The translations under genes were made by a program, and so were the position numbers. The notes beneath the pieces are model-generated. The model saw only the letters and a program-made list of their open reading frames with translations, was not told where the DNA came from and did no database searches. From Magnolia sinica (taxonomy: Eukaryota > Streptophyta > Magnoliopsida > Magnoliales > Magnoliaceae), in assembly GCF_029962835.1 (NCBI RefSeq), contig NC_080590.1, positions 60,014,001 to 60,078,000 of the forward strand: a DNA stretch of 64,000 bases. The letters are read 5' to 3'. Shown in pieces: positions 23,646 through 33,394 of this stretch (the stretch's first letter is position 1; each line of letters begins with the position of its first letter).

Positions 23646-24732
23646 CTGCAAAAACAAAAAAAAGGAGGGGGAGAGCAAGGCGAAGTAAGTCGGCGGAAAT
23701 TTGAAAAATTCAGAAGATTCGTTCTTAATTACCTGTAACTTCCGAGTCCAGACCTGCAAGGTGAAGGCGCTCCGGCTGAAGAAGCACCTTCCAAGACCTG
23801 TCCCTCGGATCCAACGACTTCAACTCTTTGATCCGAGCCGAGGCAGTGCTGCCGAGCTTCGGCTTCTTCTTCGGAATATCTGCCAAACACAAGTCCGTCA
23901 GACAAAAACAAAAAAAAAAAAAAAAAATGAAAAAGGGCGAGGGAGAGAAGACCCAAGTCACCTGCTCTCTGAAATGTCCGAGGGACACGAGCCTCGCAAG
24001 ACCCGGACTCGTCCGTCTCCCATCGACCACATGCCCAGAACCAACGCTCTTTCCAATGTTTGTTGGAAGTGGGAGGGTCGGTTATCAGGGAACCGCCTCC
24101 GCCTCGCCAAGCAGCGAAGACGTAGAAGCCGGGATAGTTCGGATTTACTCGCACTTGATACAGGTGGAGAAATTCGTCGACTGTAAGCGGTGGCTGTTCC
24201 ATCTCAGCCCACAACACCGCACATCCGAGTAAGTTCCTCCACCCATTCGGGACTATCTGCCCCGGGGCAATCTGTATGCGAGATAAAACTCCCCGGACGA
24301 TGGTCTGAAGGGGCAGACGCAAGCCGCACTGCATCGATACTTGGTAAATTGCGACTGCCCCAGCAGGAGGGTGATCTGGCAGGTCATTCGGGCGAGGAAG
24401 ATACGTGATGACCGACTCGGGGATATGATACCCGACTCGAATTCTGTCCAAGTCCGCCTCAGTCAAGACTGAAGGAACCGGACCTCGTCCCCCGATTCTT
24501 CCCCTTCAGACTCGGCCTGCGCCGATTCATCAGCAGGAACTGGGTCAGGGGTTCCTCCGGCGATTAAAATTTCATCTTCTTCCTCTTCATCTTCCTCCAT
24601 GTCCCTTGGTAAGTTGGGCCTCCCCGGGCGGGTTAATAAGGATGACCCGCCACGGGAAGGAACGACGGAAGCAGGGCGCTCCGCTTGATCGTCGGTGACT
24701 CTCTCAAGCATACAAGCAGCGTTGGCATCCAC
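22573..24732 (-). CDS. Spliced antisense gene of the Tat element (three exons)
   Basis: It lies opposite in strand to gag-pol. Exon 1 runs 24732-23961, exon 2 23879-23733, exon 3 23645-22573; the start is uncertain (24732 is a GTG; the first ATG in that frame is at about 24711). Introns have GT-AG ends, are 81 and 87 bp, T-rich, and both phase 1; splicing keeps the frame open to a TAA at 22573. Total is roughly 650 residues. N-terminal part: acidic run EEDEEEEDE, then a conserved-looking domain with YHIPESVITYLPRPNDLP and VPNGWRNLLGC, which resembles from memory the plant 'putative gypsy type transposon' (Transposase_28) family. C-terminal part: Pro/basic linker, then a long Ala/Glu/Arg coiled coil (ARKAAEDARAEAASSRRALD). 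One break is seen: near 24465-24500 the frame must shift by one base, or another splice is missing. Extra genes at this position are known in Tat elements; function is unknown. Confidence 0.8.
23646..23732 (-). other. Antisense gene intron 2 (87 bp)
   Basis: Minus strand GTAATTAAG...TTTTTGCAG, pyrimidine-rich before the acceptor. Phase 1, as in intron 1. Confidence 0.7.
23733..23879 (-). other. Antisense gene exon 2 (147 nt)
   Basis: Open throughout in the spliced frame, encoding a basic stretch (PKKKPKLGSTASARIKELKS). It ends GTTACAG before GTAATTAAG. Confidence 0.7.
23880..23960 (-). other. Antisense gene intron 1 (81 bp)
   Basis: Minus strand GTGACTTGGG...TTTGGCAG, with a run of about 18 T before the acceptor. 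Phase 1. Confidence 0.7.
23961..24732 (-). other. Antisense gene exon 1 (contains the conserved domain)
   Basis: The frame from 24732 to 24463 and the frame from 24466 to 23961 overlap and differ by one base. The second half holds QVSMQCGLRLPLQTIVRGVL and FYVFAAWRGGGGSLI. The exon ends CAGAGAGCAG before GTGACTTGGG. Confidence 0.7.
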
Positions 24733-25021
24733 TGCTCTCCGTTAGTAAAGAGGGCGATTCCGCAACGTTCCAAAAACGTTGCGCTTCGCCTTCGTCTCCG
24801 GAAACTCCCACCTGGGGGCTTTGAGAACTCCTATCCGCCATTATTATTATGTAATAAAGAGGAAGGAGAAACTCACCGGAGAGAAAGGAACAGTGGCGGA
24901 AAGAAGTGCCGACGATAAAGAGAGAAGAAAGGAAGGAGATGAAAGGCTACGCAAATCCCAGAGAAAACGCAGAGCGAGAATGGCAAGAGCAGTAAAAGTT
25001 CGAAGTGCGGGACCCCTGACG

Positions 25022-25028
25022 TTTTATA
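25022..25028 (-). promoter_or_regulatory. Candidate promoter for the antisense gene
   Basis: On the minus strand the sequence reads CCTTATAAAACG, a good plant TATA box about 290 bp upstream of the first exon as drawn. The intervening leader is purine-rich on the plus strand and lacks gag-pol sequence. Motif evidence only. Confidence 0.4.
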
Positions 25029-25317
25029 AGGTCGCCCTACGGCGGAGACATTAATGGGGAAATGATTCGACGCCTGCATCGATTCCCCCACTCGACACGT
25101 GGAGCACGCCGACTAGCAACAATAATAGCTTTACTACGTGTCCAATCCTCATTGGCGGGACCTGCGATTTGATGGCCGACGGCGCATACGATGTCAGAAG
25201 CTGAACCGTCCCCATCAAAGGTCTCAATGAATGCGCTTAACGACTACTTCTCGTCTCGGACTAAGTTATGAACCGACTCAGCACTCGCTACTCCTCAGTG
25301 TCATATGAAAACACTCG

Positions 25318-25333
25318 GAGTAAGGGGGCTTAC
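25318..25333 (+). other. Polypurine tract of the Tat element
   Basis: GGAGTAAGGGGGCTTAC directly precedes the 3' LTR start TGTTGGGG at 25334. Confidence 0.7.
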
Positions 25334-25906
25334 TGTTGGGGACAAAACATACAAGTCCGCAGACTCGGACTAAATGCCTCGGGCCACCAAAGGATGTGTC
25401 AAATCCGAGGAGTTATTCGCTAGACCGAGGCAAAGGTTGAGTCGGCCCCGACGGGTCGGTAGGGTCGTCAGTGTCTCGGGCATGCTTCGGGCGGACCTCT
25501 TTATCGGATCGACCGTCACAAGATGAAGCCGCACTCCGGATGTCTTGGGATAAGATTCCCGATCCCGAAGCTCACGGGATCGGATGAAGGCATGAGACGG
25601 GCACGATCCTGTTTCCGTGATCCCAGGAGAAGATTCCGTGATCCCAGGAGAAGATCTCGCGCACAATACCAGGAAGAGAATCCTCGTACGATTAAACGCC
25701 CCAGCAGCTATAAAAGAAGGGGGGGCCCTCACCTTGAGAGGTACGAAAACAAATTCCTCCAAAAGACTTTTCAATACTTTAAGACCCCGAGTCCAGGCCT
25801 GACTTTGGCATCGGAGGGTCCCCTGCGCTAGCCAGGGTCTCCTTTGTCCTTTTTCTGTGCAGGCATACAAGGATCCAGGAGGACGAACCAGATAATTGCA
25901 TCAACA
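25334..25906 (+). repeat. 3' LTR of the Tat element (573 bp)
   Basis: The same sequence as 16377-16949 wherever compared, including TATAAAAG at 25709-25716 and the repeated CGTGATCCCAGGAGAAGAT. It ends ATCAACA. Its right edge is 312 bp from the stop codon of the VAPYRIN-like gene. Confidence 0.95.
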
Positions 25907-26218
25907 TCATCAATAGATGGTAGGGCCCAAAACAAACCATTTGCACCTCGCTAGGGTGAAAACATTTACACTAATACATATACAGGGAGACTAACTCCTC
26001 ACATACATCATTAAACCATTAACCGTATGTATAAAACCATTTTAACAACTAATCACTACATAAATATATTGCAGAATAGCGTATATTACTTGCATTAATA
26101 AACATTGTTTTGACTTGGGCCAAAAAGAATGATGTGATTTCTTGGGGGCCCAAAAAAAGAAAACAAAAAAAAAAAAAAAAAAAACCCATGGCACGTGCTA
26201 AGGATGGTACCGCACGTG
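25907..26218. other. 3' flank of the VAPYRIN-like gene
   Basis: 312 bp between the retrotransposon and the host gene's stop codon; presumably includes its 3' untranslated region (minus strand). It holds a poly-A run (26160-26183, poly-U in the transcript). I see no classic AATAAA on the minus strand close to the stop. Confidence 0.5.
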
Positions 26219-27826
26219 CTAGGTAGAGCATGCTAATGGCAACGTTCTGTCGAAGCTACTTCGAAGGGTGCTCGCCCGGTGCGCCTTCTTCTTAAGGCCG
26301 GAGTCCCTCTCTCGGCCCACGCCACCACCTAATGGGAGTGAAGCAGGTGTCGTTAATGGAGCCGCTGCGTCCCTGGCTGCCCCGCCTTGCATGAGCACAC
26401 GTGCAATCCCTGTGTAATGCAACGAGTCGGCAATCTGCAAAGCCGTCACACCCTTGTTCGTGCGTGCTTCGACGTCGGCACCCTTCTTCACTAGCAATTC
26501 TATCACCTCTGCATGGCCCGACTCGGCCGCACAGTGTAGTGCCGTGTACCCATCATCGTCCCTAGCATCCACATCGACACCCTTGTCTAGGAGAGTCCGG
26601 ACGATGTCCACACGGCCTTTGAATCCTGCCCGGTGCAGCGCAGTCCACCCATGCTGATCCCTGCCGTTGATCAATGCACCATTCTCGAGGAGCCGGTGCA
26701 CCGCTCGTAGCTCGCCCTTGCGTGCTGCAGCGCAGAGGCTGTCCCCAAGACGCAGTGCATCAAAAAGCCGAGTGTGCCCACACTCGGCCGCTACGTCATA
26801 AGCCGTCTTGCCGACCCGGCTGCGTATGTCCTTGTTGGCGCCCTTTTGTAACAGAAGCTTGATCATGTGTTCATCGCCCATGCTCGCGGCTACATGTAGC
26901 GGTGTGTCACCATCAGCCGATCCGCGGATGTCAGCTCGCGCACCGCTGGCTAGCAACATGCGTGCGCAGTCCCTGCGCCGCTCCTCGACCGCAAGGTGCA
27001 GCGCAGTCCGCCCATCGCTGGTTAGCGTGTCCACGTCTGCCCCCTTGAGCAACAGGAGCCGCATGACGTCCAGGTGCCCACCTCCCGCTGCTAAGTGCAG
27101 TGGACCCCATGCAGACGACTCCGATCTGCCCGTGCTCACACGCCGTGCAAGCAGTAACTCCACGATCAAGGCTTCCCCAGCCGCAGCTGCAGCCTCGAGC
27201 GGCGTCTGCCCAGCTCGGCTCCGAGCCTCTGCGTTCGGTTCAAACTCTAGAAGCAGCTGGACGAGATCTGCACGGCTACGAGCGATGGCTATGTGTAGTA
27301 ATGTTTGGCCATGATCGTCGATCGAGTCCGCGGCTTTCCATGCGGCATCGCTCCGCTCCAGCACCTCACGGAGATCATCCATTGAGCCATCGGTCACGAG
27401 TCGAGCCAAGATGGGTGAGCCTACGAAAATGATCTTGATACCACTGTCAATGAACACTTGCTTTTTCTTGGTAGTGAACCAGTCATGAGGGACCGAATCG
27501 AAGGTAGAGGTTGGGTCCTTAACGGCTGCACCGGGCACCACAACACTATGCAGTAGGAAAGAATCGTCCGAGTGAGGGAACGAATCAGGCAGAGTGGAAT
27601 TAGGAGGCAAGATGTATGTGATCTCTACAGTGAGCGTGGCGAGAGGGGAGATGATTCCACATTGCGGCCGCACCATGTATCGGTTCTTGTTCATGGGTTG
27701 CAAACGGAACGCGACAGGCATGGTGTACATGACGTTACGTAACGTGAGCTCACCATAGCAACGTTGCCCCAGTTCAACTCGGACCGCGACTCGGTTCGAT
27801 GGCTCCAACCTTATCAACCTATCCAT
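26219..27826 (-). CDS. VPYL: VAPYRIN / VAPYRIN-LIKE family protein (MSP-ankyrin), intronless
   Basis: 535 residues from ATG at 27826 to TAG at 26219 in a single uninterrupted frame. Residues 1-135 form a major sperm protein (VAMP-associated) domain: [49 protein letters not shown]. Residues 172-480 are about nine ankyrin repeats with the T-LH-A and G-A-N/D-V signatures ([60 protein letters not shown]). The tail is Ala/Ser-rich and probably disordered. VAPYRIN proteins have exactly this layout and length; VAPYRIN is needed for intracellular accommodation of arbuscular mycorrhizal fungi and is linked to vesicle/exocyst traffic, whereas the VAPYRIN-LIKE paralogue is also present in non-host plants. 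The MSP sequence looks closer to my memory of the LIKE group, but that needs a tree. It is GC-rich against its surroundings and shows no lesion. Confidence 0.93.
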   Translation of the reverse strand: MDRLIRLEPSNRVAVRVELGQRCYGELTLRNVMYTMPVAFRLQPMNKNRYMVRPQCGIISPLATLTVEITYILPPNSTLPDSFPHSDDSFLLHSVVVPGAAVKDPTSTFDSVPHDWFTTKKKQVFIDSGIKIIFVGSPILARLVTDGSMDDLREVLERSDAAWKAADSIDDHGQTLLHIAIARSRADLVQLLLEFEPNAEARSRAGQTPLEAAAAAGEALIVELLLARRVSTGRSESSAWGPLHLAAGGGHLDVMRLLLLKGADVDTLTSDGRTALHLAVEERRRDCARMLLASGARADIRGSADGDTPLHVAASMGDEHMIKLLLQKGANKDIRSRVGKTAYDVAAECGHTRLFDALRLGDSLCAAARKGELRAVHRLLENGALINGRDQHGWTALHRAGFKGRVDIVRTLLDKGVDVDARDDDGYTALHCAAESGHAEVIELLVKKGADVEARTNKGVTALQIADSLHYTGIARVLMQGGAARDAAAPLTTPASLPLGGGVGRERDSGLKKKAHRASTLRSSFDRTLPLACST

Positions 27827-28520
27827 CTCTCTTTGTAATTATTGTTGATATCGCTAGTGAGAGACACTTGGGCTGGCTGTTGTTGTTGCTGTTGATTTTT
27901 GGGCACTTGGGCTTTTATGTGGACCACACATAGGATTTGGGAGGTGAGCCTTCTTCTTTGGTAGAAATGGGCAGTTTTGGTCGCTTTGAAATTTCAGTTA
28001 GATGAGGATCATCTCCTGATCCTTGTATCTGGGTTTTGTATAGTGGAACTAAACAAAACCCATGGAGAGGTTTAGAGGAAGAAAAAGAGAAGTGGGGAGA
28101 AAGGAGGGGGGCCTGTTCTTTAAGGAGTGGTGGGGGTGTATGTAAGGAGGATGCGGCCGGCTTTAGTGAGAGAGTGCCACGTGGTGGTGTTAAAACCTAT
28201 GATGACTTGTTCTATTGAGTGTCCTGATTACATAGGGGCATAAAAAGGTCTCTTGTTGTCCAAGTCAAATATGACAGATTGATGCATTGGAGTTGTATGC
28301 GTGTCATTTTCATGCACCATAAAGTATGATTTTACGGGGCCCAAATCACATATAATAACGAGCTTTGCTTTCTTAATTTATTATGTTAAGCTATTTTTTA
28401 TATGGGCCTTGGTGGAATCAGGAGGTTGGGCAAAGATGCTCTTGAATCTTGAGAAATTACTAGAATACCTATTTGTCAATGAAATTTTAAGCAAATGAAT
28501 GAATAAAAAAGACTACCGCC
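27827..28520 (-). promoter_or_regulatory. Upstream region of the VAPYRIN-like gene
   Basis: No other gene. On the minus strand a weak CATAAAAG box lies about 90 bp upstream of the ATG (27910-27917). A GTT/CTG microsatellite-like tract (27876-27893) lies close to the start. No repeat family was recognised in the first 600 bp, so this may be genuine promoter. Confidence 0.4.
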
Positions 28521-28611
28521 GTGGCATGGTATTAAGAATCTGAGATTCACCGAGTGGTTAGGTCCTAAGTTAAGTTGTATTGGACAAGTTGAACATAGCG
28601 GCGCTCACACC

Positions 28612-28680
28612 CTGATCCATAGCACCAGTGGTAGATTGAGTGAAAGATACCTCGTTTCAACATGGAGGTTGGCACTCTTT
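28612..28680 (+). repeat. SINE head fragment
   Basis: GATCCATAGCACCAGTGG followed by GATACCTCGTTTCAACATGGAGG matches the minus-strand head of the SINE-like insertion at 63617-63765. TAGCACCAGTGG fits a pol III A box. Only the head is present. Confidence 0.5.
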
Positions 28681-29324
28681 TACTTCAAAATATAAGGAAA
28701 AATAGAAGTACATGTACAGGTAACAAAAAACTAAAAGTATTTTTACAAAATAAAAAGGGAAATTGATCGTATAGGCCTTGATGTATGGTCAAATTCCCTA
28801 GCAAGATTCAACCTTTCAAATATTAATATTTTGAGGGTGGCATTCTGACAAGCTTCCGTAAATTACTTGAAACCAAACTGTTGTCCTTCTTTCAGTAGTT
28901 GTACGGTTTTTTAGGGAATAAGAAGTTACGTCGTATTTAATGCCAAGAAAGTGATGTGTAAGGAACCCTTTTTTGCCCGTGGGCAAGGACCTAACTAATG
29001 GGGCCCACATTGATGTATGTGTATAATCCACGCCGTCCATCCTTTTTGTCATGTCATTTTAGGGCTAGGGCCCAAATATCAACCTTATCCAGAGCTTGTG
29101 TGAGCCACATAATAGAAAATAATGATGACAATGGAACCCACTATTGAAACTTTCCAGGCTCACTGTGATGTTTGTTAGAAGTGAACACTGCCTAAGTTAG
29201 GACTTTTTGGGCCCACGACGAGTAGGCCAACAAGGTGGACGGAACGAATCACCGCATTGTGGGCCTTAGGCTATTGTACCAATAGCTATCCTTTCATTTG
29301 GTAGTAAATGAAGTGAACATGTAA

Positions 29325-30885
29325 CAACCGCGACCCATATCACATGAAAACCACGACTCATATAACATAATAACTATGACCCATACAACATGACAACCAC
29401 AACCCATATAACATGACATTCATGACCCATGACAACTACGACCTTCACTGCATTACAACCACGACCCATATAACATGACAACCACGACTTATATAATATA
29501 ACAATCACGACCCATATAGCCTGCATTTTCAGCTCCTGCAGTCTATTAATAGTCATCTCATATTTGAAAAATGTCAGGCTAGCTTTGGTACGGATGGACA
29601 CGTTACTTTTCTAACTTTGTACGGTATAACTTCATGAGGATAAGAACAACACCGTCTATTAGATGCCCCACCTTATATTTAGATTGATACCCAAAGATGA
29701 GAATGATTCAACGGTCAAGTGGGCTATTCCATGGGAAACAATTGAGATTGAAAATTTTACTAAGAATTCTACTCCATTCTCTACGTTATGGTCCATTTAA
29801 GATTTATATTTGAATGAAATTTAGTATCCACGGTGTAAATAGATCGTTTCATCTAATGGACAGTAAAGATCTTATGTACGTTTATCCCATGTAGTCACCA
29901 AGTTAGTGCAAGTGACACCATAGTCGTCCAAACAATATTTGTATAGTAGCATAGGTCGCATCAGGTGGTTGTAATGCCGTAAGGGTTGTGGTTGTAATGT
30001 GGTAAGGGTTGTAATTGTCATGGGTTATGGTTGTCATGAGGTAAGGGTTGTGGTTGTCATGCTATATGGGTCTTAGTCTTCATTTTATAGGCCTTAGCCT
30101 TAAAATGAGAACCACGACCCATATAACACGATAACTACGATCCATGACAACTACGACTCATGATAACCACGACCCATATAACATGACAACCACAACCCAT
30201 ATAACATAACAACCACGACCCATGAAAACTACGACCATTATCACATTATAACCACGACCCGTACTGCATTACAACCACGACCTAGGAATTTGACCATACA
30301 TTGAGGCCCGCATTGATATATGTGTATAATTCATGCCGCCTATCCTTCTTGCCGTGTCATTTTAGGGCTAGGGCCCAAATATCTGCCTGATCCAGTGCTC
30401 ATGTGGGCAACATAATAAAAAAATAATGGTGACTGTTGAAAATTTACAGGCTCACTATGATGTTTGTTAGAAGTAGACATTGCCCAAGTCAGGACTTTTT
30501 AGCCCCACGACAAGTTGGTTGAAAGGTGGATGGATCGGATCACCCTATTGTGGGCCTTAGGCTATGATACCAATGACAATCCTTTCATTTAGTAGTAAAG
30601 GAAGTGAACATGTAACAACCGCGACCCATATCACGTGAGAACCATGACCCATATAACATGATAACTACGACCCATGACTACCATGACCCATGTAACATGA
30701 CAACGACGACCCATATAACATGCCAACCACGACCCATGACAACTACGACCCTTACCACATTACAACCACGACCCATGACAACTACGACCCTTACTACATT
30801 ATAACCACAACCCATATAACATGACAACCACGACCCACATAACATGATAACTACGACCCATGATAACCACAATCCATTTTTGGTA
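29325..30885 (+). repeat. 23-bp minisatellite clusters, left arm
   Basis: Units of the form CATATAACATGACAACCACGACC, in clusters at 29325-29530, 30105-30290 and 30610-30885. An inverted cluster (GGGTTGTGGTTGTCATG) is at 29950-30085. Many units are truncated versions ending in CGACCCATGACAACTA. Confidence 0.8.
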
Positions 30886-31114
30886 GTGTAAATGGATCAA
30901 AGCTTACAGATTAAGGCCGTGGCATAATCCAATTGATCTTTGGATATGCTTTAATTTTGAGCTCAACCTCTTAAATTAGATGGAAAAATGGGTGGTCAGT
31001 GTGGATAGACCACATACATTCAAGGTGAGCCCAACTGAGTACTCAATCCGATTTCCTCTCTCGAGTGCAACTTATGTTGGGAAAAAGCTTACGCGAGGAA
31101 AAGAAAAATGGGCG

Positions 31115-32016
31115 CGGATTGCTACTGACAAGTTGAGTATCCAGACTCGCTACTCAACCTACACGGATTGCTACTGACAAGTTGAGTATCTAGACTGGCT
31201 ACTCAACCTGTCCGTATCTAATCGGGAATGGATTGGCTACTTCCCTTGCCACCAGCCCCGTGGCTGGTGGTCGGTGCTATGTGGGCCACACCATGTCATC
31301 CATTTCGTTCATACATTTTTACAAATCCTTTTAGGGCTTTATACCAAAAATGAGAGGGATATAAATCTCAGGTTGACCACACCACAGGAAAACAATATTG
31401 ATTGGATATCAACCATTAAAATCCTCCTAAGGCCCACCGTACTGTTTATTTGACATCCAATCTGTTGATTAGGTCATATAAACCCAAGTTGACCATTAGC
31501 TACTGAAGTGATGTCACCAAGTTCTATGGACCCCACTATGATGTTTGTGTGGTATTCACAATGTCCATCCATTTGGAGATATTATTTTAAGGCATGAGCC
31601 AGAGAATGAAGCAGATCCAAAGCTTTAGTGGACCCCACCGTAGAAAATAGCGGGAAGATTGATGACCACCATTGAAACCTTCTTAAGGCCCACCATGATG
31701 TTTTTTCAAAATCCAACCTGTTCAAAAGTTAACAAAGACATTAAAGAAGGGAAAACAAAAATATTATCTTGATTGAAAACTTTTGTGGCCCTTAGAAGCT
31801 TTTAATGGTGGTGTCACTCTCCCCACTGTTTTTTGTAATGGGGTCTACTGGAGCTTTGTATGTAACTCATTCTTTGAATCTACACTAAAATGATCTCTCC
31901 AGATGGATGGATGGCATGGGTACAAAATATACATCATGGTGGGGCCCACAGAACTTGGTGATGTTAGTTCAGTAGCGAGTCTCTCTACTCAACCTGTCAG
32001 TATCCAATCCTCGCCC
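31115..32016. repeat. Nested MITE-like inverted repeats
   Basis: Outer arms: GGATTGCTACTGACAAGTTG (31115; a second copy at about 31164) against its inverted relative ending about 32016. Inner arms: GCTACTGAAGTGATGTCACC (about 31501) against GGTGATGTTAGTTCAGTAGC (ending about 31974). The inner interior is the GTGGGCCCCAC...GATGT repeat type with the phrase ACCATTGAAACCTTCTTAAG. No coding. Confidence 0.65.
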
Positions 32017-32064
32017 CAATAGCTAATCCACGTTGTATCTAATTTGCATCCGTATCCGGAACGA

Positions 32065-32612
32065 AAACGGATTGGCTACTCCCCCTGCCACCAACCCTGT
32101 GGCTGGTGGTCAGTGCTCTGTGGGCCCCACTATGATGTATGTGTTTCATCCATTTCGTTCATCCATTTTTACAGGTTATTTTAGAGTTTATACCAAAAAT
32201 GAGAGGGATATAAATCTTAAGCGGACCACACTAGAGGAAAACAATGGTGATTGAATATCCACCATTAAAATCCTCCTAAGGCCCACTGTACTGTTTATTT
32301 GACATCTAATCTATTGATTAGGTCATAAAGGACCAGATGAAGGGAAAAACCAAAGATCAGCTTCATCCAAAACTTTTATGGCCCCCAAAAGGTTTTTAAT
32401 GGTCCACGCTTATTCAAAAGTATTTCCTGTAATGTGATCTAGTTGAGATTGAGATATACCTCATTTTTGGTCTTATACCATAAAATTATCTAGAAAAATA
32501 GATGAACGGCATGGATGAAATAGGTACATCATGGTGGGGCCCACAAAGCACCAACCACTAGCCATTGGCTGGTGGCAGGGGGAGTAGCCAATCTGTTTCC
32601 ATTCGGGACAAG
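32065..32612. mobile_element. MITE of about 548 bp with >100-bp inverted ends
   Basis: The left end GGATTGGCTACTCCCCCTGC and the right end GCAGGGGGAGTAGCCAATC are exact inverses over 18 bp, and the match continues imperfectly past 100 bp (CCAACCCTGTGGCTGGTGGT and CTGTGGGCCCCAC). A half-copy of the same family starts at 31228. The length and ends suit a non-autonomous DNA transposon; the superfamily cannot be set without a target duplication. Confidence 0.75.
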
Positions 32613-32963
32613 GAAGCCTATTGGCTGGTGTACCACATAGCTATATAACTGTTGTATTGACGTCAGCAAGTTCTGTGGGTCCCATCATGAGGGGTGTGTT
32701 ATATCCAAACTGTCCATCCATTTGGTGAGCTCGTCCTACGGCTTGAGACTAAAAATAAGATAGATTTAAAGATAAAGTGGACCACACTACAAAAAGCAAC
32801 GAGGGATTTAACGTCTACCATTGAAACCCTTTTAGGGGTCACAGAAGTTTTGGATCAACATGAAATTTGTTTTTCCTCTTCATACAGGTATTTGTGACCT
32901 TATAAACAAATTGGATGGAAAATAAACGTTATGGTAGGACTCATGTAAGGAACCCTTTTTTGG

Positions 32964-33136
32964 GCCTAATAAGACCACATTGTGGGACTCATGTAACTCT
33001 GATCTCATTTTAGTAAGTCACGTTAGCTGGAGGAGTCCAAACTCCGGAGACCTCAGGAAGGTTGTTTTAGTAAGTCAGGTTATTTTTAGTAACTTACGTG
33101 GCCCTATATATGTAGAGATGAATGGTCTTATTAGGC
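32964..33136. mobile_element. Short MITE-like hairpin (173 bp)
   Basis: GCCTAATAAGACCA at 32964-32977 is the exact inverse of TGGTCTTATTAGGC at 33123-33136. Inside, TTTTAGTAAGTCA occurs twice. Confidence 0.55.
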
Positions 33137-33394
33137 TCACTATGATGTATATATTTTATCCATGCCATCCATTCATTTTGAAAGATCATTTTAAGGGATG
33201 AGCTCAAAAATGAGGCATATCAAAGGCTCATGTGGATCACACCATAGAAAGCAGTGAAATTGAAAACCTACCAATGAAAACCTTTTAGGGCATAAATATT
33301 TTGGGTGTAACTCATTTTTTGGCCCATGACGTTAAATAAAATTCTAAATCTAATGGATAGATTGGATTCGACACATAAATCATGATAGGACCCT

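Larger units (their letters stand above)
16377..25906 (+). mobile_element. Complete Tat-type Ty3/Gypsy retrotransposon (9.53 kb)
   Basis: Order: 5' LTR (16377-16949), degenerate primer-binding region, gag, protease, reverse transcriptase, RNase H, second RNase H, integrase, an antisense gene, polypurine tract, 3' LTR (25334-25906). Two RNase H domains plus extra coding sequence between integrase and the 3' LTR are known traits of the Tat lineage. The two LTRs read identical wherever I compared them, at a constant offset of 8,957, which implies recent insertion or later homogenisation. No 5-bp target duplication is visible (GATGT on the left, TCATC on the right). gag and integrase carry several frameshifts, so this copy is not autonomous as written. 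Confidence 0.93.

Noticed and set aside
26454..27314. Plus-strand frames opposite the ankyrin region
   Set aside because: They are shadows of the GC-rich VAPYRIN-like coding sequence on the minus strand.
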